The notes under the pieces are model-generated. The model was not told where the DNA came from, ran no database searches, and worked only from the letters and a program-made list of their open reading frames with translations. A program made the translations under genes and the position numbers. DNA of 16,260 nt from Pseudomonadota bacterium (GTDB taxonomy: Bacteria > Pseudomonadota > Alphaproteobacteria > Rhizobiales > Beijerinckiaceae). The DNA lies in the NCBI GenBank assembly GCA_023450615.1, contig JAEXGT010000017.1:1-16260 (forward strand), in the 5' to 3' direction. Within the stretch, counting starts at the first letter, position 1. Every line of letters begins with the position of its first letter. Below, one piece after another: positions 1 to 6,678 of the stretch.

Positions 1-370
1 CATCATCGAGAATGTGCGCGGCTATATGATTTACGGCGATTACAGCCAGCCGAACCCGCCTGCACGCATTCTTCATGACCTCGCCGAAGGCGAGATCGAT
101 ATCGCCGTAGTTTGGGGAGCCTTGGCCGGCTATTTCGCACAGCATGAGAAGGTTCCGCTGAATGTCACGCCTGTGCGTCCTGCCTTCGATGGGCCGCAGC
201 TTCCCATGGTGTTCGATATTTCCATGGCCGTGCGCAAGGAGGACGAGGCGCTCCGCCAGGAAATTGATGCCGTGCTCTTCCGCCGTCGCGCGGATATCGA
301 CGCTATTCTCGCGGCCTATGCTGTTCCTCGTCTCGATGATGGGCTGAATCAGGCGGGGCGCAAGTCATGA
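1..370 (+). CDS. Quinoprotein dehydrogenase-associated periplasmic substrate-binding protein (C-terminal part)
   Basis: Only the C-terminal 122 residues or so are inside the window; the frame is open from base 2 and the gene starts to the left. The visible part has the pattern GDYSQPNPPAR, then GEIDIAVVWGALAGYFA, then PMVFDISMAVRKED, which I recognise from the family of ABC-type periplasmic binding proteins encoded beside PQQ-dependent methanol or ethanol dehydrogenases (MxaJ/XoxJ-like). Those proteins are thought to help the dehydrogenase mature or work rather than to import a solute. No ABC permease follows; an electron-transfer cytochrome does, and its ATG overlaps this stop codon in an ATGA. 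That context supports a dehydrogenase partner role. The dehydrogenase gene itself would lie left of the window, which I cannot see. The GTG at 14 is an internal valine codon, not a start. Confidence 0.85.
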   Translation, partial: IIENVRGYMIYGDYSQPNPPARILHDLAEGEIDIAVVWGALAGYFAQHEKVPLNVTPVRPAFDGPQLPMVFDISMAVRKEDEALRQEIDAVLFRRRADIDAILAAYAVPRLDDGLNQAGRKS

Positions 371-927
371 GAGCACTTGTGATCCTGCCACTCATAGCCT
401 TCGCGCTCGGCGCCTGCGAGCGTGAGGATCGGGAATATCGGGCCAATCCCGCGACGGTTGAGTCGGAGGAGAAGATTGCGCTCGTGCCTCTCTCGGCGGG
501 ACCTAGCGGCCCGACGGAGCAGCGTTCCGGTCTCGGCAAGGAATACGAGGAAAACGCCTATCACATCTCGCAGGGCCAGCGGTTCTATATCTGGTTCAAC
601 TGCAATGGCTGTCACGCGAATGGTGGCGGCGATTCAGGACCGGCACTGATGGACGACCGATGGATCTATGGCGGGCAGATCGAGAACATCGTGCAGACGA
701 TCCGCGAAGGACGCCCCAATGGCATGCCGTCCTTTCGTGGGAAGATCCCGGATGACCAGATCTGGCAGATCGCAGCCTATATCCGTTCCATGGGCCGCAA
801 TGTGCCGAAGCCCGCTGCACCTGGGCGCAAGGATGACATGAGCCCTGGTCCTGCCGAGCAACGCCGCCCGCCGGGGGAGGTGATCGATGGCGGCCAGGTT
901 CCTCCGGCTGCTCAGATGCCGCAATGA
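367..927 (+). CDS. Class I cytochrome c, probable lipoprotein
   Basis: A 186-residue mono-haem cytochrome c. An N-terminal hydrophobic stretch ends in a lipobox-like LGAC with Cys17, so the mature protein is probably lipid-anchored on the periplasmic side. The haem-binding CNGCH is at residues 79-83, and the likely axial methionine is Met120 in GMPSFRG. The C-terminal 35 residues are rich in Pro, Gly and Gln and look disordered. The ATG overlaps the stop of the upstream binding-protein gene by four bases, and the stop lies seven bases before the subunit II start. It therefore sits exactly between the dehydrogenase-partner gene and the oxidase genes. The natural inference is that it carries electrons from a PQQ-dependent dehydrogenase towards the oxidase. 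It is not clearly the specific XoxG/MxaG cytochrome, so I give no gene symbol. Confidence 0.87.
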   Translation: MRALVILPLIAFALGACEREDREYRANPATVESEEKIALVPLSAGPSGPTEQRSGLGKEYEENAYHISQGQRFYIWFNCNGCHANGGGDSGPALMDDRWIYGGQIENIVQTIREGRPNGMPSFRGKIPDDQIWQIAAYIRSMGRNVPKPAAPGRKDDMSPGPAEQRRPPGEVIDGGQVPPAAQMPQ

Positions 928-934
928 GGCGATC

Positions 935-1936
935 ATGAAGAAGGCTTTTCCCTTCCTTCTTCTGAGTCTTTTCCTCGCAGGATGTCAGGGCTGGCAGTCG
1001 GCCATCGACGCACAGGGCCCCTCGTCCCAGGCGCTTGCAGAGATCTTTTGGATCTTCGTCTCGGTGCTGGGCATCGTCTGGGTGTTGACCATGACGGCGC
1101 TTCTTCTGGCGCTGCGCAGGAGACGGCCCGCGGGTGCGGATCCGCTAGTGACGGATCCCGGCACGGAGCGCCGCATGACGATCGCAGTTTCCGTCGCCGT
1201 TGCCTTGACGCTTGTCACCGTGATCTCTCTCACAGGCTTGAGCTACGCGGCTCAGAAGGCGCTCTTCTCGCATAAGGATGGCGCGCTGAGCCTGTTGGTG
1301 ACGGGCCAGCAATGGTGGTGGAAGATCACTTACGAGAATGAGCAGCCGAACCTCGTCTTCACCACCGCGAACGAGATCCATATCCCCGTGGGAGAACCGG
1401 TTCTGATCAAGCTCGAATCATCGGACGTGATCCACTCGTTCTGGGTTCCCAACCTTACGGGCAAGATGGATGCCGTTCCCGGACGTCAGAACCAGCTTCA
1501 GATCCAGGCTGATCGCCCTGGAATCTACCGTGCGCAATGCGCGGAGTTCTGCGGCCTGCAGCATGCGCATATGGGGATGCTCGTCATTGCCGAAACGAAG
1601 GAGGATTTCGAGCGCTGGCGCAACCATCAGGTCTCGTCTGCTATCCCGCCGAACGACCCCGAGCGCCAGCGTGGCATGGAAGTTTTTCTCTCGAAGCCCT
1701 GCATCATGTGTCATCAGGTGCGTGGCACGGATGCCGGCGGCAAGGTCGCGCCGGATCTTACCCATGTGGGAAGCCGCCGCTATATCGGCGCTGGAACGCT
1801 TGAGACCACACGCGGTAATATCGCTGCCTGGATCATCGATCCGCATGGCGTCAAACCGGGCGTGAACATGCCGACGATCCAGCTCGAGCCCGATGAGGTG
1901 CAGCCGCTTGCAAGCTATCTGGAGGGGTTGAAGTGA
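935..1936 (+). CDS. coxB: Cytochrome c oxidase subunit II with fused cytochrome c domain (caa3 type)
   Basis: Subunit II accepts electrons from cytochrome c and passes them through the CuA centre to subunit I. I chose the ATG at 935 (333 residues) because it gives a clean N-terminus, MKKAFPFLLLSLFLAGC, with a lipobox at residues 14-17, and a GAGG lies just upstream. The frame is open further left, to 887, but those residues do not look like a signal. Two membrane segments follow at about 35-60 and 82-105. The CuA domain has Trp-rich GQQWWWK at 124-130, and ligands His167, Cys202, Glu204, Cys206, His210 and Met213. A C-terminal cytochrome c domain carries CIMCH at 256-260 and a probable axial Met312. 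The fusion marks a caa3-type enzyme that carries its own electron-entry haem. The stop overlaps the subunit I GTG start. Confidence 0.95.
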   Translation: MKKAFPFLLLSLFLAGCQGWQSAIDAQGPSSQALAEIFWIFVSVLGIVWVLTMTALLLALRRRRPAGADPLVTDPGTERRMTIAVSVAVALTLVTVISLTGLSYAAQKALFSHKDGALSLLVTGQQWWWKITYENEQPNLVFTTANEIHIPVGEPVLIKLESSDVIHSFWVPNLTGKMDAVPGRQNQLQIQADRPGIYRAQCAEFCGLQHAHMGMLVIAETKEDFERWRNHQVSSAIPPNDPERQRGMEVFLSKPCIMCHQVRGTDAGGKVAPDLTHVGSRRYIGAGTLETTRGNIAAWIIDPHGVKPGVNMPTIQLEPDEVQPLASYLEGLK

Positions 1937-3945
1937 CCAAAGCCATCACCCCTCATGAGATCGATACGGTGCCAGAGATTGCGCGCCTCGCAACGGGCGA
2001 ACGTGGCGGCATTGCAGGGGCGAGGAGCGCGGCGGACGACCCACCGGATCCGAAGGAGCTTCGCGACGATCAGGTGGATGGACCCGAGCTCACGGCGCGG
2101 CTCGCCAAAACCTGGGGCACGCAGAAAGGTCTGATCGGCGCGCTTTCCACGGTCGATCACAAGGTCATCGGCCGCCGCTACATCATCACCGCGCTCATCT
2201 TTCTGTTTCTGGGCGGCCTGTCGGCGGTCGCCATGCGCCTGCAATTGGCAAGGCCCGAGAGCAGCCTGATCGGGCCCGATCTCTACAACCAGCTCTTCAC
2301 CATGCACGGAACGACGATGATGTTTCTCTTCGGCGTGCCCATCGGTGAGGCCTTCGCGGTCTATCTGGTGCCGCTCATGGTCGGCACGCGCAACATCGCC
2401 TTTCCCCGGCTGAACGCCTTCTCCTATTACGTCTACCTGTTCGGCGGCCTCATGATCTGGCTGGCCTTCATGCTGAATATCGGGCCGGATGTGGGCTGGT
2501 TCGCCTATGTGCCGTTATCGGGCCCGGAATTCTCACCGGGCAAACGAGCGGATATATGGGCGCAGATGATCACATTTACGGAGGTCGCGGGCATCTCCGT
2601 TGCGATCTCGGTCATCGTGACGGTTTTCAAGCTGCGCGCGCCGGGCATGACGCTCGACCGGATTCCGCTTTTCGTTTGGGCCGAGCTGGTCAATTCCTTC
2701 GTGATCATCTTCGCGATGCCTGCCGTCGTCACGGCCTCCGCCCTGCTGATCATGGATCGGCTCGTGGGCACCCATATCTTCAATCCAGCGGAAGGCGGCG
2801 ATGCGCTGCTCTACCAGCATCTGTTCTGGTTCTTCGGGCACCCGGAGGTTTACATCATCTTCCTTCCGGCAACAGGCTGGGTGTCGGCCATCGTCGTTAC
2901 CTTCGCGCGCCGCCAGGCCTTCGGCTATATCGCGCTCGTGCTGTCGCTCATCGCAACTGGCTTCCTGTCGTTCGGACTTTGGGTGCACCACATGTTCACC
3001 ACGGGTCTGCCACAACTCGGCGCCAGCTTCTTCACGGCATCGAGCATGCTGATCGCCATTCCCAACGGTATTCAGATCTTCTGCTGGATCGCAACGCTCT
3101 GGGACGGGCGGCCCGTATTCCGCACGCCGCTTCTCTTCGTCATCGGCTTCTTTTTCATTTTCGTGGCTGGCGGGCTTTCCGGAATCATGCTGGCCTCCGT
3201 GCCGCTCGATTCCCAAGTGCACGACACGTTCTTCGTGGTCGCGCATTTTCACTATGTGCTTATCGGCGGCAACGTCTTTCCGCTGATCGGCGCGATCTAT
3301 TACTGGTTCCCGAAATTCGCCGGGCGGATGATGAGTGAGCGCCTCGGTCAATGGCATTTCGGCCTCGCCTTCCTTGGCTTCAACGTGGCCTTCTTCCCCA
3401 TGCACATCACGGGCCTCATGGGCATGCCGCGGCGCGTCTATACCTATCTGCCGGAGATGGGCTGGGGGAACCTCAACATGATCTCCACCATCGGCGCGGC
3501 TCTCTTCTTCGGAAGCTTCCTGCTCTTCCTCTACAACATCGTCACGAGCGCGCGTCGCGGCCCATTGGCCGGTCCCAATCCCTGGAATGCCGGCACTCTC
3601 GAATGGGCATCCGCCTCGCCGCCGATGCCGCAGAATTTCGACCGCATTCCTGTCGTGACCAATCGCGAACCGCTCTGGGCCCATCGCGACATCCTGCCGG
3701 TGGCGGCGGGCTTGAGCGTCGAGAACCGGGAGCAGATCGTTTCCACTGTCACCGCCGGCCGCGCGGATCTGCGCGAGAGCACACCCGAGCCCTCGATCTG
3801 GCCCTTCCTGTCTGCGGTGGCGATCACGATCCTGTTCGTCGGTTCGATGTTCACGCCCTGGGCCCTGGTGTGGGGCACGCCGCCCCTGGCCCTCGTTTTG
3901 ATCGGTTGGTTCTGGCCGAAGGCCGGCACGGAGGACGAGCGATGA
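1933..3945 (+). CDS. coxA: Cytochrome c oxidase subunit I, with atypical proton-channel residues
   Basis: The catalytic subunit, reducing O2 to water at the haem-copper site; 670 residues, longer than the usual 530-560. About 75 extra polar residues precede the first membrane helix, and an extra pair of hydrophobic segments lies at about 622-660. The GTG start overlaps the upstream stop by four bases and follows GGAGGGG. Haem and copper ligands are all present: His125 and His440 (haem a), His438 (haem a3), and His303, His352 and His353 (CuB). Glu305 and Tyr307 of GHPEVY are also kept. By motif alignment, the D-channel Asp of the common APDMAFPRMN motif is Asn154 here (TRNIAFPRLN), and the K-channel Lys of IPTGIK is Gln381 (IPNGIQ). 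The enzyme should be active, but its proton route must differ from the textbook A-type enzyme. Family confidence is very high. Confidence 0.97.
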   Translation: MTKAITPHEIDTVPEIARLATGERGGIAGARSAADDPPDPKELRDDQVDGPELTARLAKTWGTQKGLIGALSTVDHKVIGRRYIITALIFLFLGGLSAVAMRLQLARPESSLIGPDLYNQLFTMHGTTMMFLFGVPIGEAFAVYLVPLMVGTRNIAFPRLNAFSYYVYLFGGLMIWLAFMLNIGPDVGWFAYVPLSGPEFSPGKRADIWAQMITFTEVAGISVAISVIVTVFKLRAPGMTLDRIPLFVWAELVNSFVIIFAMPAVVTASALLIMDRLVGTHIFNPAEGGDALLYQHLFWFFGHPEVYIIFLPATGWVSAIVVTFARRQAFGYIALVLSLIATGFLSFGLWVHHMFTTGLPQLGASFFTASSMLIAIPNGIQIFCWIATLWDGRPVFRTPLLFVIGFFFIFVAGGLSGIMLASVPLDSQVHDTFFVVAHFHYVLIGGNVFPLIGAIYYWFPKFAGRMMSERLGQWHFGLAFLGFNVAFFPMHITGLMGMPRRVYTYLPEMGWGNLNMISTIGAALFFGSFLLFLYNIVTSARRGPLAGPNPWNAGTLEWASASPPMPQNFDRIPVVTNREPLWAHRDILPVAAGLSVENREQIVSTVTAGRADLRESTPEPSIWPFLSAVAITILFVGSMFTPWALVWGTPPLALVLIGWFWPKAGTEDER

Positions 3946-4586
3946 CGAAGGCGCCTTTTCAGCCGCAGGGTAGCGAAGGGCTGTTGCCCCAACGGGTCGT
4001 TCTCAATGTGCGTTCGATGCCGAGTTACGCTTACAGTCACCGCAGCCCGATCTGGTGGGGAACGGTAGCTTTCGCCGTCGCCGAAGGCATGGGCTTTGCC
4101 ATGGCCGTCGGGGTCTATTTCTACCTCGTCTTCATCAATGGAAACTGGCCGCTCAGCGCGCCGCCGCCGGATCTCCCCTGGTCGAGCCTCTTCACCATCG
4201 TCCTGCTCGCCAGTGCGTGGCCGAATGCACTGGCCAAGCGAGACGGTGAGCAGGAGAACCTCTCCGCGACGCGCCGCAATCTCGTGATCATGAGCCTCGT
4301 CGGAATCGTTCTCCTGGTGATCCGCATCATGGAGTTCAACGGTCTCCACGTGCGCTGGGACCAGAACGCTTACGGATCGGTCGTGTGGCTTCTGCTGGGC
4401 CTGCACACACTGCATCTTCTAACCGATCTCGGCGACACCATCGTTCTCACGGTGCTCATGTTCACACGCCACGGCCATGGCAAGCGCTTTTCGGACGTAG
4501 GTGACAATGCCTTCTATTGGTATTTCGTCGTCGTCTCATGGCTGCCGATCTATCTGATTATCTACTGGTTTCCGAGATGGTGGTGA
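3942..4586 (+). CDS. coxC: Cytochrome c oxidase subunit III
   Basis: A 214-residue membrane subunit of the haem-copper oxidase, which in known enzymes stabilises subunit I and helps protect it from turnover inactivation. The ATG overlaps the subunit I stop by four bases (ATGA), which fixes the start although the frame is open far upstream. Recognisable features are the first helix with FAVAEGMGFAMAVGVYFY at 44-61, the helix with MEFNGL containing Glu131, and LLGLHTLHLLTD at 151-162 with His155 and His158. It ends with an aromatic-rich helix, YWYFVVVSWLPIYLIIYWF. About five hydrophobic segments are visible. The length matches the shorter bacterial form that lacks the first two helices of the mitochondrial protein. 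It is co-transcribed with subunits II and I. Confidence 0.92.
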   Translation: MTKAPFQPQGSEGLLPQRVVLNVRSMPSYAYSHRSPIWWGTVAFAVAEGMGFAMAVGVYFYLVFINGNWPLSAPPPDLPWSSLFTIVLLASAWPNALAKRDGEQENLSATRRNLVIMSLVGIVLLVIRIMEFNGLHVRWDQNAYGSVVWLLLGLHTLHLLTDLGDTIVLTVLMFTRHGHGKRFSDVGDNAFYWYFVVVSWLPIYLIIYWFPRWW

Positions 4587-4590
4587 GCCG

Positions 4591-4941
4591 ATGGCAAACT
4601 GGTTCTCACGAGGTCTTCCATCCGCCGGCATCTATGTCCCTCCTGCGGCATGGCTCATCGGCACCCAGTTTAACTATGCAGCCGTGCCGTGGGTCTGCGC
4701 CCATCAGGTTCCGCTTATTCCGCTTTTCGCGCTCGCTATGGCGATATGCAGCTTCTGTGCAGGCTTTCTCTCCTGGCGCGGCTATGTCACGGCGACGCCG
4801 ACGCCCTTGCCGGACTCGACGGGGGCTGGGCGGCCGCATAGCTTCGTGGCCTTGATGGGCATGGCCATTGCAGCGCTCTTCACAGTCGTCATCCTGCTTC
4901 AAGGTGCTGCCGGCCTCGTCTTTCATGGGTGTGAGCGATGA
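4591..4941 (+). CDS. Small membrane protein of the oxidase operon, unknown function
   Basis: A 116-residue protein I cannot assign to a named family. It starts four bases after the subunit III stop, and its own stop overlaps the ctaG start (ATGA), so it is clearly a member of the oxidase operon. Two strong membrane segments lie at about 40-62 and 86-111, and a more amphipathic, aromatic-rich part is at 13-36. The charged or polar loop is about 63-84. Potential metal- or redox-relevant residues are Cys36 and His38 in VCAHQ, Cys53 and Cys56 as CxxC inside the first strong segment, and His112 and Cys114 near the C-terminus. It occupies the position where a small oxidase subunit (subunit IV-like) often sits. 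It could be a structural subunit or an assembly factor, and the sequence does not decide. Confidence 0.75.
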   Translation: MANWFSRGLPSAGIYVPPAAWLIGTQFNYAAVPWVCAHQVPLIPLFALAMAICSFCAGFLSWRGYVTATPTPLPDSTGAGRPHSFVALMGMAIAALFTVVILLQGAAGLVFHGCER

Positions 4942-5852
4942 ACGCGCTGATTGTCCTCTTCGCGTTTCTTGTTGCCGGCGAAGCTCAGGCTCATGCGGGC
5001 CATGTGCATTGGCTCGACGGGAGCACGACCTGGACGTGGGATCCGCAAGTCACCTTGCCGCTCACATTGTCGGGGGGACTATATCTCATCGGCACATTAC
5101 GCCTGTGGCGTCGGGCAGGGACGGGACGAGGTGTACGTATCTGGCAGGCACTCTGTTTCATGCTCGGATGGGGGCTCCTCGTCTTTGCTCTCATCACGCC
5201 GCTTCATTGGCTCGGCGAACGGCTGTTCTTCGCGCATATGATCGAGCATGAGATTCTCATGGCGGTAGCCGCACCGCTTCTCGTCGTTGGAAATCCGGTC
5301 GCCATGCTGTGGGCCATGCCGGCGGGATTGCGCCGTCGGCTCGGCGGGATCGGGCAAGTGCCGGCAGTGGCGCGCTTATGGGCGTGGCTCACCCATCCTC
5401 TTGTCGCCACCGTCATCCATGGAATCGCCGTCTGGCTGTGGCACGCCCCGCCTCTCTATGAGGCGGCTCTATCCAATCCCTGGATTCACTGGCTGCAGCA
5501 TCTCAGCTTCTTCGTCACGGCTCTTCTTTTCTGGCGTGCCTTGTTGCAGGGATCAGAGCGGGAGCGCGGTTACGGCGCGGCCGTGTTCTATCTCTTCGTC
5601 ACTTCCCTCCACACGGGCTTCCTCGGCATTCTGCTCTCCCTCATGCGGCGCAGCATCTATCCGGCGCAGACATCGGGAGCTGCCGAATGGGGGTTGACGC
5701 CTCTGGAGGATCAGCAACTTGCCGGTCTGTTCATGTGGATTCCTGCAGGCCTCGTCTATGCGGGCGCTGCGTTGATTCTTGCGGGATTGTGGATCACCCG
5801 CTCAGGATCGTCCCGCTCCAGGGGAGGGCACCATGCCCATGCGGCGCGCTAG
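4938..5852 (+). CDS. ctaG: Cytochrome oxidase assembly factor CtaG (Caa3_CtaG family)
   Basis: A 304-residue polytopic membrane protein of the Caa3-type CtaG family, needed in Bacillus for assembly of the caa3 oxidase. It is unrelated to the Cox11 copper chaperone that is sometimes also called CtaG. Family motifs seen include TPLHWLGERLFFAHMIEHEIL at about 87-107 with His100 and His104, AAPLLVVGNP, WLWHAPPLYEAAL at 166-178, the histidine-bearing HWLQHLSFF region around 184-192 with FW at 198-199, and DQQLAGLFMWIPAGLVY near the end. About six or seven hydrophobic segments can be counted, and the N-terminus (to AQAHAGHVHW) resembles a signal segment. The C-terminal tail is Arg-, Ser-, Gly- and His-rich (RGGHHAHAAR). 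It overlaps both neighbours, by 4 bases upstream and about 20 downstream. Its presence fits the caa3-type subunit II in the same operon. Confidence 0.9.
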   Translation: MNALIVLFAFLVAGEAQAHAGHVHWLDGSTTWTWDPQVTLPLTLSGGLYLIGTLRLWRRAGTGRGVRIWQALCFMLGWGLLVFALITPLHWLGERLFFAHMIEHEILMAVAAPLLVVGNPVAMLWAMPAGLRRRLGGIGQVPAVARLWAWLTHPLVATVIHGIAVWLWHAPPLYEAALSNPWIHWLQHLSFFVTALLFWRALLQGSERERGYGAAVFYLFVTSLHTGFLGILLSLMRRSIYPAQTSGAAEWGLTPLEDQQLAGLFMWIPAGLVYAGAALILAGLWITRSGSSRSRGGHHAHAAR

Positions 5853-6414
5853 AGGTTGGGCTCCCATTGCGGTGGCATTGCTCGCTGGCGTAGCCGGAGC
5901 GCTCTTCGGTTTCGGAAGGGGCGCACATGGAGGCTGGGGCGGAAAGGCGCCGCGCCCGTCCTTCGATCCGAAAGCATATCTGACCGGTATCCACATTCCT
6001 GCGCCGGTCAGCTTGCAACGGCGATCCGTTCTCATCGGGTTCATTCTCGTGTTGCTGGCGGGAGCCGGAATCTATGCCGGATATGCGATCAAGTTCGCGC
6101 AGGACGCGCGTCTGCGCGCCGTCGCCCTCACGGGTGGCGATCCTGATCTCGGGCGCGATCTCACCAAGCGCTATGGCTGCGCGGGATGTCACACCATCCC
6201 CGGTGTTCCGGGCGCTCAGGGAAGGGTTGGGCCGACCCTCGAAGGCTTTGCCGCCCGCGTCTATATCGGCGGTGTGGCCGTCAACTCGCCGGACACGCTG
6301 ATTCAATGGATCGAAAACCCTAAATCCATCGCCCCCAAAACCGCCATGCCGGTGACAGGGATCTCGCGAGACGAGGCTAGACACGTTGCGTCTTATCTCT
6401 ACTCGCTGCGATGA
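5833..6414 (+). CDS. Membrane-anchored cytochrome c closing the oxidase operon
   Basis: A 193-residue mono-haem protein. I chose the ATG at 5833 because AGGGGAGGG lies just upstream; this overlaps the ctaG end by 20 bases. Two hydrophobic segments at about 10-28 and 65-86 are followed by a class I cytochrome c domain with CAGCH at 116-120 and probable axial Met172 in AMPVTG. The loop between the two segments is rich in Arg and Lys. By the positive-inside rule it would be cytoplasmic, which puts both termini and the haem domain in the periplasm, as haem attachment requires. It is the third c-type haem site of the operon, after the lipoprotein cytochrome and the subunit II domain. It probably acts as an additional electron donor or acceptor for the oxidase; its exact partner cannot be read from sequence. 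Confidence 0.88.
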   Translation: MPMRRARGWAPIAVALLAGVAGALFGFGRGAHGGWGGKAPRPSFDPKAYLTGIHIPAPVSLQRRSVLIGFILVLLAGAGIYAGYAIKFAQDARLRAVALTGGDPDLGRDLTKRYGCAGCHTIPGVPGAQGRVGPTLEGFAARVYIGGVAVNSPDTLIQWIENPKSIAPKTAMPVTGISRDEARHVASYLYSLR

Positions 6415-6678
6415 AATGGATGGAATGAAAGTCGCTTCATAAGCTTGACAACACGCAGATCAAGTGTGGAGCGGGAGTAGCTCCGCCGATGATCCCGACC
6501 GAAGCCGTTCTCGGAAAGCCGTCTTCGACAGGCACCGTCAAGTTATCGGCGATGCATACGCCGATCCTGGTTCAGGACTAGATCAGGCAACCGTCGCGGC
6601 GCCGGTTATCTTGATCCAGGACTGGAACGCCCGAGCGTGGGGCTGGCGATGATCCGCGGCTGTAAGCGGGTTGGCGCA
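6415..6678. other. Intergenic gap between oxidase operon and aldehyde dehydrogenase
   Basis: No convincing gene in these 264 bases. A 62-codon open frame (6464-6652) has no ribosome site and no family resemblance. Two small imperfect hairpins are visible at 6468-6484 (arms GGAGC/GCTCC) and 6565-6577 (arms TCCTG/CAGGA), but neither has a T-run. The two flanking genes converge here, so a terminator is expected, yet no canonical one is seen. Confidence 0.6.

Noticed and set aside
2533..3684. 383-codon minus-strand open frame inside subunit I
   Set aside because: The sense strand encodes an unmistakable oxidase subunit. The antisense product is a charged, His/Arg/Glu-rich sequence with no fold-like pattern.
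6445..6450. TTGACA resembling a -35 box after the oxidase operon
   Set aside because: No -10 element occurs at 16-18 bases, and no plus-strand gene follows.
6468..6484. Small hairpin after the last cytochrome gene as a terminator
   Set aside because: Only five pairs and no T-run, so I do not call it a terminator.
6464..6652. 62-codon open frame in the intergenic gap
   Set aside because: No ribosome site, no recognisable family, and biased composition; probably not a gene.
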